Below the pieces are notes generated by a model. It ran no database searches, was not told the origin of the DNA, and saw nothing but the letters and a program-made list of their open reading frames with translations. Shown piece after piece: positions 33,401 through 48,400 of a stretch of DNA of 64,000 nucleotides. The position numbers were made by a program, and so were the translations under genes. The DNA is from Paroedura picta (lineage: Eukaryota > Chordata > Lepidosauria > Squamata > Gekkonidae). The DNA is taken from the NCBI RefSeq assembly GCF_049243985.1, contig NC_135369.1:24722765-24786764 (forward strand), written 5' to 3'. Within the stretch, counting starts at the first letter, position 1. Each line of letters opens with the position of its first letter.

Positions 33401-36400
33401 AGCCTTTCAATTGAGTAAAATACATATAACTTGGCTGAACTTATAGCTTGGTCATTTGATAGACATGGGGGGAGAGGAGTAATTTGGCCTGCTGCTGACC
33501 TCCACAGGCATGCATGTTCCATCCCATACCTGGCCGTATTCCTGAGGCATGAGCAGGCTGTATCCCCTCTGTTGGACATACTTGGTGAAAACTTCTGACC
33601 ACGGGCGAGGCCCACAGCAATAATCAGAGATGAGGAGCTGCCCACCTGGTTTCAACCACAGCTGGGGAGACATACAGACAGATGTGTCAGAGCAGAGGTA
33701 GTCAACCTGTGGTCCTCCAGATGTTCATGGACTACAATTCCCATGAGCCCCTGCCAGCATTTGCTGGCAGGGGCTCATGGGAATTGTAGTCCATGAACAT
33801 CTGGAGGACCACAGGTAGACTACCCCTGTGTTAGAGTAGACTGAGGCAGCACTGTACAAGGCTTTAGGGGTAAATGGCAGGCTGAGGGGAGGTTTGCCAA
33901 CTACCTGGGGGGAAAATGCCTGATCATTTAAAATTCAGGTGGGTGTAGCCCTGTTGGTCTGAAGTAGCAGAACAAAGTTTTATTCTAGAAATGGCTTTCA
34001 TGTGCATGCCCTGCGTCTACACAAAAGTTTATGCCCAGAATAGAATTGTGCTGATCTTAAAGGCACCACTGGATTCAGACTTTGTTCCTAACTTTTTAAT
34101 GCAGTCTTAATGGGACGATATTTATCAAGGGTTTGGGTTACCAAGTGATATTATTGGACCCTCCGTGAAAAGCTTAAGGAAAATATACCCATTACTATTC
34201 TATTCTATTCTATTCTATTCTATTCTACTATTCTATATTGAAGGGACAGGACTAATATATATGTATTGACTTATTCTGCAACCTTGGTGGCCTTTTTGAG
34301 GGAGAAAGTCAGGCTATAAATGTTGTAAAATAAAATAAATACATCCGGGTTACCATATTTTGAAAAGCAAAAGAGGACAGATTTCCCAACCAACTACTTT
34401 AAATAGTGATCACTATGACAAATCTCATTTTGAATACTCAGACTATTTAAGCAGTGATAATTGCTACTGAGAATATTCCTACCTTCCAAGCTAGTTTTTA
34501 AAGAAGTGTCGATTTTTATATCCTGCTTTTCATTGCCCAAAAGAGTCTCAAAGCAGCTTGCAATTATCTTCTTTTCCTCTTACCACAACAGGCACCCTGT
34601 GAGGTAGGTGAGGCTGAGAGAGCTCCGAGAGAAACTGCTCTGTGAGAACAGCTCTAACAGGACTGTGACTAGCCCAAGGTTACCCAGCTGGCTGAGGAGT
34701 AGGGAATCGAACCCAGCTCTCCAAATTAGAAGCCACCACTGTTAACCACTTCACCAATTTGGCCCAAGAGAGGACACCTGGTAATCCTAAAAAAATAAAA
34801 TAATAAAAACAATTTATCCAAGCCAGTGGCAATCCTAGGTGAAGGCTACTTGAGACACTTACCAGGAACCTCCGAAACAGAGCACTTTTGTCTGCCACAT
34901 GCAAGATAGTGTCTCGGCTGTAAACAACATCAAAGGAGCCCTCTGGAAACACCCTTCGGGTAGCATCACCAACTTCGAATTGCACCTAGAACCGCAGCAG
35001 GGGTTATAGACTGTAAGGCCTGAAGTGTGAAATCAAAATGGCGTTCCCTCCCCCTAAGGAATGCGTGCCCTGGTTGCCTAGGAATTTGTCCTATTCAACA
35101 AGTCACACTGAAGTGAACAGCAATTGTGACCCTCCCCTTCTGCCTTCTGGGCCTGGAGCTCTCCCCCAGAACACTTGAAGGATTCCCTCCCCCCCCACCT
35201 CGATTCTCTCCTTCAAATCCACCTTTATCACAAAGTCTTTGACCTAACTCTTCAGCCTTCAAACCCAACCCAAATCTATCTACAGAAAACCGCATTTGAT
35301 TATCTGCATCCCTTTATCATTCAGTTTCTTGACTTTCTTTTTCTTTTCTCCATTGTCAAAATATAAGTTGCAAGCTCCTTGGGCGCAGGGACCTGTTATA
35401 TTAATCTGTAAAATGCCATGTTGTTTATAACATCATCAACAAGACGTCCATGCTTGCCTCAGTTTCTCCACTCATTTCTCTTGACAGGCAGTCTGCTAAG
35501 GCAGGGGTAGTCAACCTGTGTCCTCCAGATGTCGATAGACTACAATTCCCATGAGCCCCTGCCAGTGTTTGCTGGCAGGGGCTCATGGGAATTGTAGTCC
35601 ACGAACATCTGGAGAACCACAGGTTGACTACCCCTGTGCTAAGGACCTCATGTCACAATTTTCTACCCAGCAGCTTCAAAGTGCTGGCCTTTCTGCAGGA
35701 ACACCCCCCCCATCTCTCCTTAAGACCTTCTGCTCCCCCCCCCATCAGTACCAGGGATTCAGTCTCCTCCTGGGCTCTCTCCAACGCCAGCTCCACCATG
35801 TTGTGCGAGAGGTCCAGACCCAAGACCTCTATGCCAAACTCCTGAGGAGAAAGAAGCACAAGAGTAGCTGTGCTGCAGCACAGTGAAGTCCCATCAAAGT
35901 CAGCATCCTCTTTGAGACAGGTTCCCAGGCCAAGATGTCCCCCAGGAGGTCCAGAAGCAGGAGCATGGGAGTCAGAGAGCCAGCTTGGTGTAGTGGCTAG
36001 GTGTGCGGACTTCTAATCTGGCCAGCCGGGTTCGATTCCCCACTCCCTCACATGCAGCCAGCTGGGTGACCTTGGGCTCGCCACAGCACTGAGAAAACTG
36101 CTCTGACCGGGCAGTGATATCAGCGCTCTCTCAGCCTCACCCACCCCACAGGGTGTCTGTTGTGGGGAGAGGAAAGGGAAGGCGATTGGAAGCCCCTTTA
36201 CGACTCCCTCAGGTAGAGAAAAGCGGTATATAAGAACCAACTCTTCTTCTTCTTCTTGCTATAGTGGCCCCCTGGCACCAGTACTCTGCAGGTACTGACG
36301 TTTGAGGTTCTATTCAGTCATGGTGGCTAATAACAGTAGATGGATCCATCCATGATGAATTAATCTTGTTTTAGAAGGCAACTAAACCAGTGGCCATCGG

Positions 36401-39400
36401 GTCCCCAGCCACTTGTCAAAGCAGGTGTTTTCTCCAGGGGAATTGATGTCTGAGAGATCTCCAGGCCCCACCTAGAGGTTGGCAACACTTCCACTTATCT
36501 GTTTGAGTAAGTGACTCAACATGCCTAGACATTGGATGGGGGCACTGTTAAATTCAAAGACACTGGGAGTTCATTTCAGTTCTTCATTGTGACCTCAACA
36601 AGATGGGACCAGAGGCAAAACTGAACTGAAGCAACCAACTTATAGACAGATTCAGAACAAAAGATCTTCCCGCCAGTGCATGCTATTGGTCCGTTTCACT
36701 TTGAACTGACTGGACCCGGCAGACGGGATCCGGCCATGCACTGGCCAATGGCATTCCCAGGATTATGATCCTTGCCTTTCTTCAGGGAAAGATGTCAGCT
36801 AACGGCAGTGTGCCTGCCCGCGAAAGCTCACACCTTGAATAAGACTTGGTTGGTCTTAAAGGTGTCCCTGGACTCTAATAGGATGCCTTGAGTTCCTTGG
36901 AAGAAGGGTGGGACAAATGTGTGACAGAAGCCCCGATAAGCCATGGCGGCAGATTTCAGCTGAGACAGCTTTCTGTAGCAGGGAGTTGCCGTGGATTGCG
37001 ATAGAGCAATTGTTAGAGCCCATGTAGGGTTGTCAACTCTGAGCTGGGAAATCAATACATATATATTAGTCCTGTCCCTTCACATTTGGGGGATGGAGCC
37101 TGTGGAAAGTGGGGATTGGGGACAGGATAGTTGGATATGATGCATAGAATCATAGAGTTGGAAGGGACCTCATGGGTCATCTAGTCCAACCCCCTGCACT
37201 GTGCCACAGAGTCCACCCTCCAGAGCAGCTATTTTCTTCAATGGGATTGACTTCTGTCATCTGGAGGTGTGTTGTGATTCTAGGACACCTCCAGGCCCCA
37301 CCTGGAGGTTGCCAAACCTGGGATCAGGAGCTGTGCCCAAAAAAGAAAGGGATCAGGGATATATCTGGGAGTGTGAGGGCAAGCTTCCACTGGCCCATGC
37401 AGAAATACCTTTGCCATGTAGAAATCACTTCCGCCAAGACCACAGCCAACATCCAACACTTTCAGACCCGGCTTCAATGCCAGCATGGACAACAGCTCCT
37501 AGAGGGAGATTGGAGAGGATCAAGCAGGCTGGAGGTTGCCAGCAACAATTTGGGAAACTCTTGGAGATTTCGTGGCAGAGCCTGGAGAGTTGGTATTTAT
37601 AGAATCATAGAAGGGACTTCCTGGGTCATCTAGTCCAACCCTCTGCACATGAAGGACACTCACAACCCTATCGCTCATCCACTGTCACCTGCCACCCGTA
37701 TGAACCTTCACAGAATCAGCCTCTCCGTCAGATGGCTATCCAGCCAATGTTAAAAAGTTTCCAAAGATGGAGATACTCCCTGTTTTTCTCAAGATCATCC
37801 TTACAATCACCCTCCCTTCCTCTCCCCACAACAGACACCCTGTCAGGTAGGTGAGGCTGAGAGACCTCAGAGAGAAACTGCTCTGTGAGAACAGCTCTAA
37901 CAGGACTGTGACTAGCCCAAGGTCACCCAGCTGGTTGAGGAGTGGGGAATCGAACCTGGCTCTCCAAATTAGAAGCCACCACTGTTAACCACTAAACCAA
38001 GATGGAGATACTCCCTGTTTTTTTCAAGATCATCCTTAAGGAGTCTCAAGATGGCTTACAATCACCTTTCCCCACAACAGGGACCTAGTGAGGTAAGTGA
38101 GGCTGAGAGAGCTCTAAGAGAACTGGGAGTGGCCCAAGGTCACCCAGCGGGCTGCATGTAGAGGAGTGGGGAAGAAAATCTGGTTCTTAGAGGCTACGGC
38201 TCTTAACCGCCACACCAGGCTTTCTCAACCAGGGTTTCCTGACAGCCCTGGAAGGATTTCTCCAATCGAGTAGGAGTTAATTATTTTTTTATATATTTTA
38301 AATGTAGAAAAAATATTGGGTGATATGACCACATATCGTCACATCAGTCTCCTTCCTCCCCTCCCAAAATGGCCAATGATGGGCCTGGAGGGCATGGGAA
38401 GGGGAGGGACTCTGTCCAAATAAATCCTTACTGGCCTGGTGATGTCGCTACTGATGGGAGTGTCTGGGTGATGTCAGTTTTGGTGACATGTGACTTCCGG
38501 GGGTGTGACAGGAAGGTGTGGCCTGCTGATGTCACTTCTGGGGTTTCTCGAAGCCTGAAGAATGTTTCAGGGTTTTCTAAAAAGGTTGGGAAAGGCTGCA
38601 CTACACCAACACAAACCAGAATTTGGGGTGGGGAAGGCAGAGAGCTCAGTGGAGAGTGACGTGGAGCCCATCCGCCCGCTGAAGCTGCCATTTCCTCCAA
38701 GGGAGCTGACGTTTGAGATCAGTTGGGATTCTGCAGGCCCCATCTTGAGGTTGGGAACCTCAGGCCTCAGGTGCAGCCATAGGGTGGAGCCACCTGGCTC
38801 TTCCATTCCCAGTACCTCCTCTAAAGTCACTCTGGCCATGCTGGACAATTGTTTGGGGAGGCCAGATTCCAGGGATGTTCAAGGAGAGGGAGGTATATGA
38901 GGCAGGGAAGGGAAGACGTCTGCTTCCACTTTGGGATTTATTTGCTTTTTCACTGCACGCTTGTTGACGTTGAAACCTGGAATGTATTTCATATGAGCAC
39001 AATTGTTAAACTGCTGACATAAAAAATGGAAATCTCTTCCAGTCTGCAGCCTGATGGATCTTAGACACATGTTTACTGATTTCAGTGAACGTGCACAGGG
39101 TTGTAGCCTTAATGGGCCAGCTGTTCAGCATAAAATGAAAAGGGCTGGGAGGAGATTTTAATGCACCTAAATTTGCAGAAACAAACAAAAGAACAACAAC
39201 AGACCAGCTTGATCTGGATCTTTTCCCTTTTGTATTTGTGAATCCCAATTGCAGCCCACCCACCCTCACCGGCCAGTGCAGGAAGCTATTAATTGTCTGC
39301 CTGGTCAGACAAAAAATCCTTCTAGTGTTAATAGGATTCCCAGCTCTGGGTTGGGAAATACAGCCTGGGCCGCCACAAACACAGAAGGCCATGCAGCAAA

Positions 39401-42400
39401 ATATCTGGAGATTTCAATCATAGAATAACAGAGTTGGAAGGGACCTCCTGGGTCCTCTAGTCCAACCCCCTGCACTATGCAGGACACTCACAACCCCATC
39501 GCTCATCCACTGTAACCTAGAGAGGGGAGTATTAATCACAACTCTCTTGTTTCTTCTCTGCTTGGTATACAGTCACCGTCCTGGAAAGTTCACTCATATC
39601 CCAGCCCCACACCGAAAAAAGTTGTGGCTCTCCTTTATGCCTACTTCTACCCTCAGTGCATGCAGGGCTGCTTTTCAAAGATCTCTTCTGAGCACATGCT
39701 GTGGTCCAGTCCCTCTCTGTGCCCACTGGTTTTGTCAGGTCACCTTGTTGGTCACAAATATATTCTCACAAGCTGAGGGCATCCCTCCTGCTAACCATAC
39801 CCACCCAACCCACAACCCCCCAGCAAGATCAGACCTGTGCTCCTTTGGTCCCAGAGCCTGGATGTTTGCCTGCAGGGATCCTGTCTGTCCCTCTTAGCTA
39901 CACCTGGGCTGATTCTGCACTTACTCTGTTTATTTCGTTGTGGATCCTGCTGAATTCAGATCAATTTGAACTCAGGTCTTTCTGTATCCGGGCCCCTCCA
40001 ATTGAAATAGAAAGTGTTCTGCACTTGATTGGGGAAGCTCTGAAGGGGGGGAGAGGGAGTCAAGTGCAGCAGGAGCCTCTCTCTTTTCTTGAATTGGGGG
40101 TGGGGCAGGGGAGAATTGGAGAGCAGGGGAGGGGGGAAAAACAAGAGGCAAATCTCTGCTGAGAGAAGTTAAGGATTCTGGAGTGCAGTCAGTTTAAGAC
40201 AAGCCTTGAAACCAGGAACCAGGAAGACTTTGAACTGATGCCCTGGCCAATCAGGGAATACTGCTTTGCTACAGCATTGGAGGCACAAGGCACAGGCAGC
40301 AAAATAACTGGCAATAATCAGAGAGCTGCACATTTACTGATGCCAATTTTTCAAACATCGAGACTTATATCCTCTTCTGGATATCACGTGGGAAAGGTAG
40401 GGTCACCACAAATAAATCATGCATGTTGCAGAGGGAAAATTTAAAGCTCCCAGATTCAAAATACAAATCGAATTCAGTGTAGATGGGAAGGATTCATTCG
40501 AACTGGGACTGGGTAAAAAGCCCCGTGCAGACTACATCCAGGGTGTCTATCCAGACACCAGGATTGGTCCACCGTGCCTAACACCTGATCCTTTTGCAGT
40601 AGAGATGCTGAGGGCTGAACCTGGGACCTCCAGGGTACAGGGCTGATGCTCTACCACTGAGCCCCCCTGCTCCTCCCTCTCCCCATGGTGGTTACCTTAG
40701 TGGTATTGATGCCTCCTGTGCTGACAAAGCCAGGTCCAAAAACCCATTCATAGCGCCGGATGCTGCGGATGGCGTACTGCTCACTGTCTAGGAACTGCTG
40801 GAAGGTGTCATATCCGCCTGCAGACATGCTGTTTCGTGGGACTTTTTGGAGAAGCCAGCAAACCTGATTCCGGTTTTGCTTCCTCTGCGTGGCAAAAGAG
40901 TGAAAGCAGGGCTTAGTGCAACTGGTGTGGAAACGGGCCTTTGGAGAATCTCATTTCACTTTATTTTCAAATGTTCAAGTTTCCAGACCTCAGTGAACAC
41001 ATGTGAAGTTCTGGGGCAGGCCTTGCAGAAGAACAATGGTTCATTTCTTTAATTTCTTTTTTTTAAAGCTGGGCTGTCTGACATGCCCCCTATGAAAGGA
41101 TGGAGAAGGCTATACTTACTTAGTGGTGAGAGCAAGGCCCTCTGCACAGACTCAGAGGCTCTCCACATCATGAATGTAGCACTTACCTTTATGTAAGTTT
41201 GCACAGATCGTGACAAAATGATGTCAAAGCCATAGCGTTGGTCTCCGAAGGTCTCCTGGGCAGAAGTGAGGAGGCAATTGTACTCTTTAGGTGATCGGTA
41301 TAAGGTTGGATTGAATGTCCTTGGGCTGTCTCCTAAAGAAAGAAGAAGTCAGTGTGAGCCAGGGGTAGGAAACCACCTCGGCTATGGATTTGCTGTACAA
41401 CATTTGGCCAGTCTGCTGCACAATGGTTTTCCTATTGTGTGTGTTGCTGAAAAGTCTCTGACACTGAGCTGGTGTGGGGGCTTCCATCCTTAACACGCCT
41501 GCGGCACCGTGGGTGCCGCGGACTAAATAATTCATTAAGCCTTTGGTGGGAGGGCTTTGTCCGTGATGAGGAAGGGGCCTGATTGGCCCCTTCCTCCGGA
41601 CAGACCATCGGCCGGGCCAATCCCCACCCTGCTGACAAGGAAGCAACTGCGAGCCGTGCAGAGTGCGGCTTGCAGTTGCTCCCTTGATGGCGGCCTGACA
41701 TGGTGAGAGGCGCTTTGCGCCTCTCGCCGCGTCAGGCCGCCCACAAAGGGAACCCCCGGCAGCTGCGCTCCGCGTGACTGCCGGGGGCTCCCTGGTCTAG
41801 CGCCCGCTGTATTAAGATTACAGCGGGCTTGATTACTAGTTAGGGAATAAAGCAGTTTGCCTTCTGTGAGGGAAGGAAAATGTGTCACTTTGGCTGGCAC
41901 TACAGCTTAACACAGGGACTGGGTAAGGACTGGGGAGAGGCCCCAAGAAGCCAATTCACACATCACTGGACACCTTAGGCTGCCTTATACTGAATCAGAC
42001 CATCGATCCATCAAAATCAGTTATGTCTGCTTAGATTGGCAGCAGTTCTTCAGGATCTGAGGCAGGGATGAGGTCCTTCACATCACTGCCAACCTGTTCT
42101 TTAATTGTAGAGGCCAGGGATTGAACTTGGGACCTTCTGTATGCCAGCAGGCTGATGGTCTACCACTGAGCCACAGCCCCTCCCCTAAGTCATGAAGTCC
42201 TTCTTATTTTCAGGGGACCTTGTTTCTATAAGACGCTCACTGGAGGGTCGTAGTGGCCATAAGCATAAAGAGATTATAGATTCTAGGGGGAAAGGGCCAT
42301 CAGTGGCTATTACGAATGGGGACTAAAGGGAGCCTCCATGTTCAAAGGCAGCAAACCTTTGAATCCTAGTGCCAGGAGGGAAGATCAGGGGAAGACTTTG

Positions 42401-45400
42401 GCCTCTAGGCCCTGCTGTTGGATCTCCAAGATGCACTGGTTGGCCGCAGCATCTTTAAGACCAACAAAGATCAATTTTAAAAAGGAGAACAAGAATTGAC
42501 GGGAAGCAAAAAGCAACTGAAGGAAATGAAAAAAATGAGGAAATAATTTAGACCAAATAGGAGGGGAAGAAATGCATGTGCATGTGCGCGCATGCACAAG
42601 TTGATAAAACGAAGACATTTTCAAAATGTAAATAAACCAGGCAGATATCTGGCTTATTGTTTAAGAAAGGAAAAGAAAAGAATATCTGATCTGGAATCAG
42701 AAAAGGTCAGCAGACTGTATTCACAGACCATAGGAACAGATAAGAAATTTCTTCAAGCAGACTCTATAGATTATGAAGGTTTCCAAGACTATATAACAAG
42801 ACATAGCCTCAAAAAAAGTTACACCTGAACACAGAAAAATTTTAAGCCAGAAAATAACTATTCAAGAAATAAGCTTTGCCATAAAAACTTAAGACCAAGA
42901 ATGGTTTATGTCATGTCCTATGTCCTTGGGAACAAGGTGAGCTGGGGGGGGGGGGGCTAAAATTTGAAACATCCGTAACCTGTTGCTCAATAATGCTATG
43001 TATATATAAATACTGAAAACAGAACATAAACTTGTTCAACATTTACTAATTTAAAGTTATTGCATACGGGGGGTGTGGGGGGTGGAATGTACCATGGAGT
43101 TATTTTGCCAGTGTGTCCCCCGAAAGTAAAGTTTAGAAGTGCATCCCACTTCAAACAAGTTTGAGAACCGCTAAAGGAAATTCCTATTTGGAAAAATGTG
43201 GAGCTGATTTTGCATGAAGCCTCTTTTCAAGTTTGTTCAGGAAGTAACAGTGGTGCCTGTTAACAATAGCTACATCTGGAGTGAAGGGGCAATATTTGGA
43301 CAAATGAATGAAATCATCTTCGTGTTGATGTAGCAAGGGCTGCTCAAGGAATGGTGCCGATTAAATATTGACGTGCCTCGTGGTGGCTTCCAGGACTGAG
43401 AGCCAAACTAAACAAAAACATCAGGAGATCCACGATTAAATCTGCCCAGAATATTCCAAATGCAAATAGCAGCTGCTCATGGGTCCAATTCCAAGCAAGG
43501 ATGCAGCATGGGTAAGGGGGAAAGCGGTTTAATCCTTCCCCATTACGTGGTTCTGCCAATCAAAGCCACCACTCCTCACGGGCTGCTGTTACCCCTACAA
43601 AGAACCCTCTGTTGGTCCTTTCCCCCCTCCTTCCAGGCCTGTTAATGGCCGGGGTGGTGGAGTTCTGCTTTGATTAGCCAAACAGTGCAGGGGAGGAAGG
43701 GTTAAGCCTTTCTCCTCCTCCAATTCATATTTCTATTTTTAAAATGCTGAACAGATCCATTCATATCTTCCTGGGGCATGATATTCAGCTAGCTTTCTTG
43801 CTGCCAGAGGTCAGGGTTACATGTGCTTAAATTCAGATTTTAAAATGATGGAATATAATATGTCAAATTGTATTATTTGGCATCTGCTGATGTTTCCCCC
43901 CACACATACACACCCAATGCAGGAAATTCCCTCTTCCCCCCTGCCGGTGCTCCCCTCCCCCCAGCGTTTTAGCTCCTATGGCTTTCTTTTCCTTTGTTGG
44001 GACGCCATGTGTGCTTTTGGAGCCGATCTAGTTCGGGAAATGCTGATCTCAACAGGTAACTGCTGCACCAGTGCGAGGGAAGAGTGAAAAGGCTGCTCCT
44101 CTCCACCAGCAGTTTAAATAGCTGGCAGGGGCTCGTGGGAATTGTAGTCCATGGACATTTGGAGGACCACAGGTCGACTACCCCTGCCTTAGATGACCAC
44201 AAATTTACTTCAAGTGAAGGGAGGGGACTCAGCACAAACAAAGCTTTCTGCCGGATCTGCGCCTTATGAGACAGATTTTAGTGTGAAAAGTATGAAATTC
44301 GGCAGAGCTTGATGAGGGCTCCTGTGGAGTTTTTAGTGACTGCAGAAACGGTCTCATCCAGAGGCCCAGCCTGAGGGTGGAAAGTAGAAGCAGCTTCCTA
44401 CACTGGGCACCGGCCTCTCTTTCCGTGGCTGGCCAAACCGCAAGTTTATGCCGGCCGGCTTTTCACACATTACAAAGTCCCCACGTGGCCATCATGGATC
44501 CTTGTCAATCAGGGAGTTCTCCAGACAAGCATAGGCCCCATTTGGATCACAGCCCACAGGAAGAGGAGGCTAAGGCATCCTTCGCTCACCGTGCCATTTG
44601 CAAGCCTGAAATGGGCTTGTGAGACGCAATGTGTCCTGATCAGCACAGGAAGATTTCCCCAACAGGAGAAACAGCAACTCCCAAGGGCCAACAAGAGCTT
44701 GGGAAATTCCTTGAAAGTTTGGGGCAGTGTCTGGAGAGGGTGGCGTCTAGCAAAGGGCGGGAGCACATGGATGATGTGGAGCATAGAGCAGGGGTGGCCA
44801 AACTGTGGCTCTCCAGATGACCTCTGCCAGCATGATGCTCAGGGTAATTGTAGTCCATGGACAGCTGGAGGGCCACAGTTTGGCCACCCCTGCCATAAAG
44901 CTGCCATTCCCATCAGACTCAAGGTGTTTTTGGGATGAATTAACAGAGGCGCGATGTCCAGATCATAAGATGTTATAGTCCCGCTATATACCGCATGGGT
45001 CAGTCTGCACCTGGAGTACTGTATGCAGTTCTGGAGGCCTCCGTTCAAAAAGGATGTGGACAAAATGGAGTGGGTGCTGAAGAAGCAATGAAGAGGAAGG
45101 ACTTGGGCATGTTCAGACTGGAGAAAGGGAGGCTGAGGAGGGTCAGGATTGCTCTCTGCAAGCCTTTGAAAGGCTGTCAGAGGAGGGCAGGGAACTGTTC
45201 CTGTTGGCAGCTGAGGAAAGGATTTCCAATAATGGGTTTAAAATGTGGGAGGAAAGGTACAAGCTGAATATGGGGGTGGGGGCAGGCAGGATTTCACAGA
45301 GTAGTTCAGCAGTGGAATTGGCTGCCTAGGGAGGTGGTGAGCTCCCCCTCACTGGTGGTCTTTTAATCAGTGGCTGGACAGATACTTCTAATAGATGTTT

Positions 45401-48400
45401 TAGGCTGATCCTGCACTGAGCAGGGGGTTGGGCTAGATGGCCTGTGTGACCCCTTCCAACTCTAGGATTCTATGAAATAAACAGAAGTTTATAGAATGAA
45501 AAGGGGCAGGGGAGAGATGTAGCTTGTATGAATTGTAAACTTGTGGATTGTAAACTAAACATGAGCAGGCAGTGTGATGCAGCGGTAAAAAAGGCGAATG
45601 CCATTTTGGGCTGTATCAACAGGGGCATCACATGAAAATCACAAGATGTCATAGTCCCATTGTATACGGTACTGGTCAGACCACACCTGGAGTACTGTGT
45701 GCAGTTCTGGAGGCCTCACTTCAAGAAGGACGTAGATAAAATTGAAAGGGTACAGAGGAGAGCGACGAAGATGATCTGGGGCCAAGGGATCAAGCCCTAT
45801 AAAGATAGGTTGAGGGACTTGGGAATGTTCAGCCTGGAGAAAAGGAGGTTGAGAGGGGACATGATAGCCCTCTTTAAGTATTTGAAAGGTTGTCACTTGG
45901 AGGAGGGCAGGATGCTGTTTCTGTTGGCTGCAGAGGAGAGGACACGCAGTAATGGGTTTAAACTTCAAGTACAACGATATAGGCTAGATATCAGGAAAAA
46001 AAAATTCACAGTCAGAGTAGTTCAGCAGTGGAATAGGCTGCCTAAGGAGGTGGTGAGTTCCCCCTCACTGGAAGTCTTCAAGCAAAGGTTGGATACACAC
46101 TTTTCTTGGATGCTTTAGGATGCTTAGGGCTGATCCTGCATTGAGCAGGGGGTTGGACTAGATGGCCAGTATGGCCCCTTCCAACTCTATGATTCTATGA
46201 TTCTATGGGCGATCTCTCTGGGGGAGAAGGGGTTCTGCTTTCTGGCAGAAGGTTCTGCCCCCCCTCCCCCAACACACTTTGCTCCTACATTTGTAAACAG
46301 AACAAATATTACAAAAACACTTTTGAATCCCACCCACTGGAGCACTTACCTGACTGGTGGAAGCAAGACTCCCGGAAGAAAAGGTGTCCCCCAGGACGAA
46401 GCCATCGCAGCATCTTCTGGGCCAAATTGCTGAGCTCAGCATCCAAGAGGTACATGAAAAGCCAGTTGGAAAAGATGAGGTCAAAGCTATTGGGTGGGGT
46501 GGGGAGAAGGAAGCCATCAGGAGGTGCCAGCAAGGTGAAAGCAGTTTGGATTTCAAGGGCTGAGGCTGAAGGGTTCCTTTTGATTTTTTTAATGCTCAGA
46601 ATTGTGAAATCTAAAACATTTTGTCAAATGTCCAGTGTTTGCAAATATTTGTTCCACTTCAAAAAATTCCACAAGTACTTCTGCATTTCTGGCAGCTGTT
46701 TAAAGGCACAGAATCTCTGCCAGGAGGAAAACATACTGGCACTGAGACCAATGTCAAAGGCTTAAGACTGTAGCTACTTAAAAAAATAAACGTCCCTGCT
46801 TATGTGATTTAACACGCAGCCTGACAGAAAAAACATAATTCATGAGGTGAAGCGTTTCCTGGCATAGATGAAAAGAGATTGGGGAAGGGGGGAGATACTT
46901 TATCTGGAGCCTTATATTATTAAACTGCTGTGGTGGGCAAAAACTTTGAGAGCCAGCTTGGTGTAGTGGTTAAGAGTGCGGACTTCTAATCTAGTGAGCC
47001 AACTTTGATTTCCCGCTCCCCCACATGCAACCAGTTGGGTGACCTTGGGCTCGCCCCAGCCTTGATAAAGCAGTTCTGACTGAGCAGTAATATCAGGGCT
47101 CTCTCAGCCTGACCCACCTCACAGGGTGTCTGTTGTGGGGAGAGGAAAGGGAAGGCAAATGTAAGCCACTTTGAGATTCCTTCAGGTAGAGAAAAGCGGC
47201 ATATAAGAACCAACTCTTCTTCTTCTTCTTAATAACCAATACATTGAGCTGTGGCTCAGTGGGAGGGTCTCATCTTGCAATATACAGAAGGACCCAGGTT
47301 CAGTCCCTGGCATCTCCGGTTAATTAATCAGGGAGTAGGGAGGTGATTTCAAAGGCCTCTACCTGACATGCTGGCAAGCTGCTGCCAGGGAGAATCATAT
47401 CAAATATTAGATCATGCATGGGTTCGAATTCCACCTTCATCACCAGTGTTAGATCTGTAACGGATCTTGTGGGTCAGTGACTCACAGACACTGGAATCGT
47501 TGCAGCTCTTTACTGGTGCCAGAACATGATACAAGATGTGATGATCCTACGTTGAGCAGGGGGTTGGACTAGATGGCCTGTATGGTCCCTTCCAACTCTA
47601 TGATTCTATGTGCCAAGGCCACACTGAAAAACCCACCCAGAACAACACAACTTATTTGCACAATTGACACGATAGATTCGGGTGTGGTCATGTGCCATTG
47701 ACCAGATTAGCACTGATTGATTTAAAGAAGAAGAAGAAGAAGAGTTGGTTCTTATATGCCGCTTTTCCCTACCCGAAGGAGGCTCAAAGCGGCTTACAGT
47801 CGCCTTCCCATTCCTCCCCCTGATTGGCTAAACTGATTGGCTAGATTAACACTGATGGATTTAAACAGATTTGTCAGTTGTGTGTTTGCTTGGATCCTGC
47901 CCTGGCAGATCCACATATGCAACATCTACCTCGATAGAGCAGTCTGATACAAGGCAGTTGAAGGTCTGTCTCAGTGCAGGGCAGTATTGTGGGTTCCTCT
48001 GCTGCAGCATCTCTGGAGACCCAAAATGGACTAGCAGATTTGCTGCCCTGTAAGAGTGCCTCTCTAACTTTGCCTGTACTCTACATGTATAAATATAGCA
48101 AAACACCACAAATATCCAGACATGTTAACACTGGTTTAAGTGGTGGGATTGTATTTCCTTGGAGAGAAAACGGTGTGAGCGAGCCCAGAATGGAGGAAAA
48201 CAAGAAAGGCTTTCTTGAAACTGGGCAACAGTCCTAATAAAAAAGTCGAGATGGAAACAACAAGCTGCACATAACAGACCTTGGCTTCACCTGTAGTCCC
48301 ACTTATATCTTTACCAAGGCATTCGCTGGCAGGGGCTCCTGGGAATTGTAGTCCATGGACATCTGGAGGGCCGCAGTTTGACTACCCCTGATCTAGGACA

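Noticed and set aside
47250-47330. A tRNA gene, from A- and B-box-like words
   Set aside because: The acceptor stem and anticodon arm do not pair, and the same head with a non-tRNA body recurs at several places, so it is a SINE.
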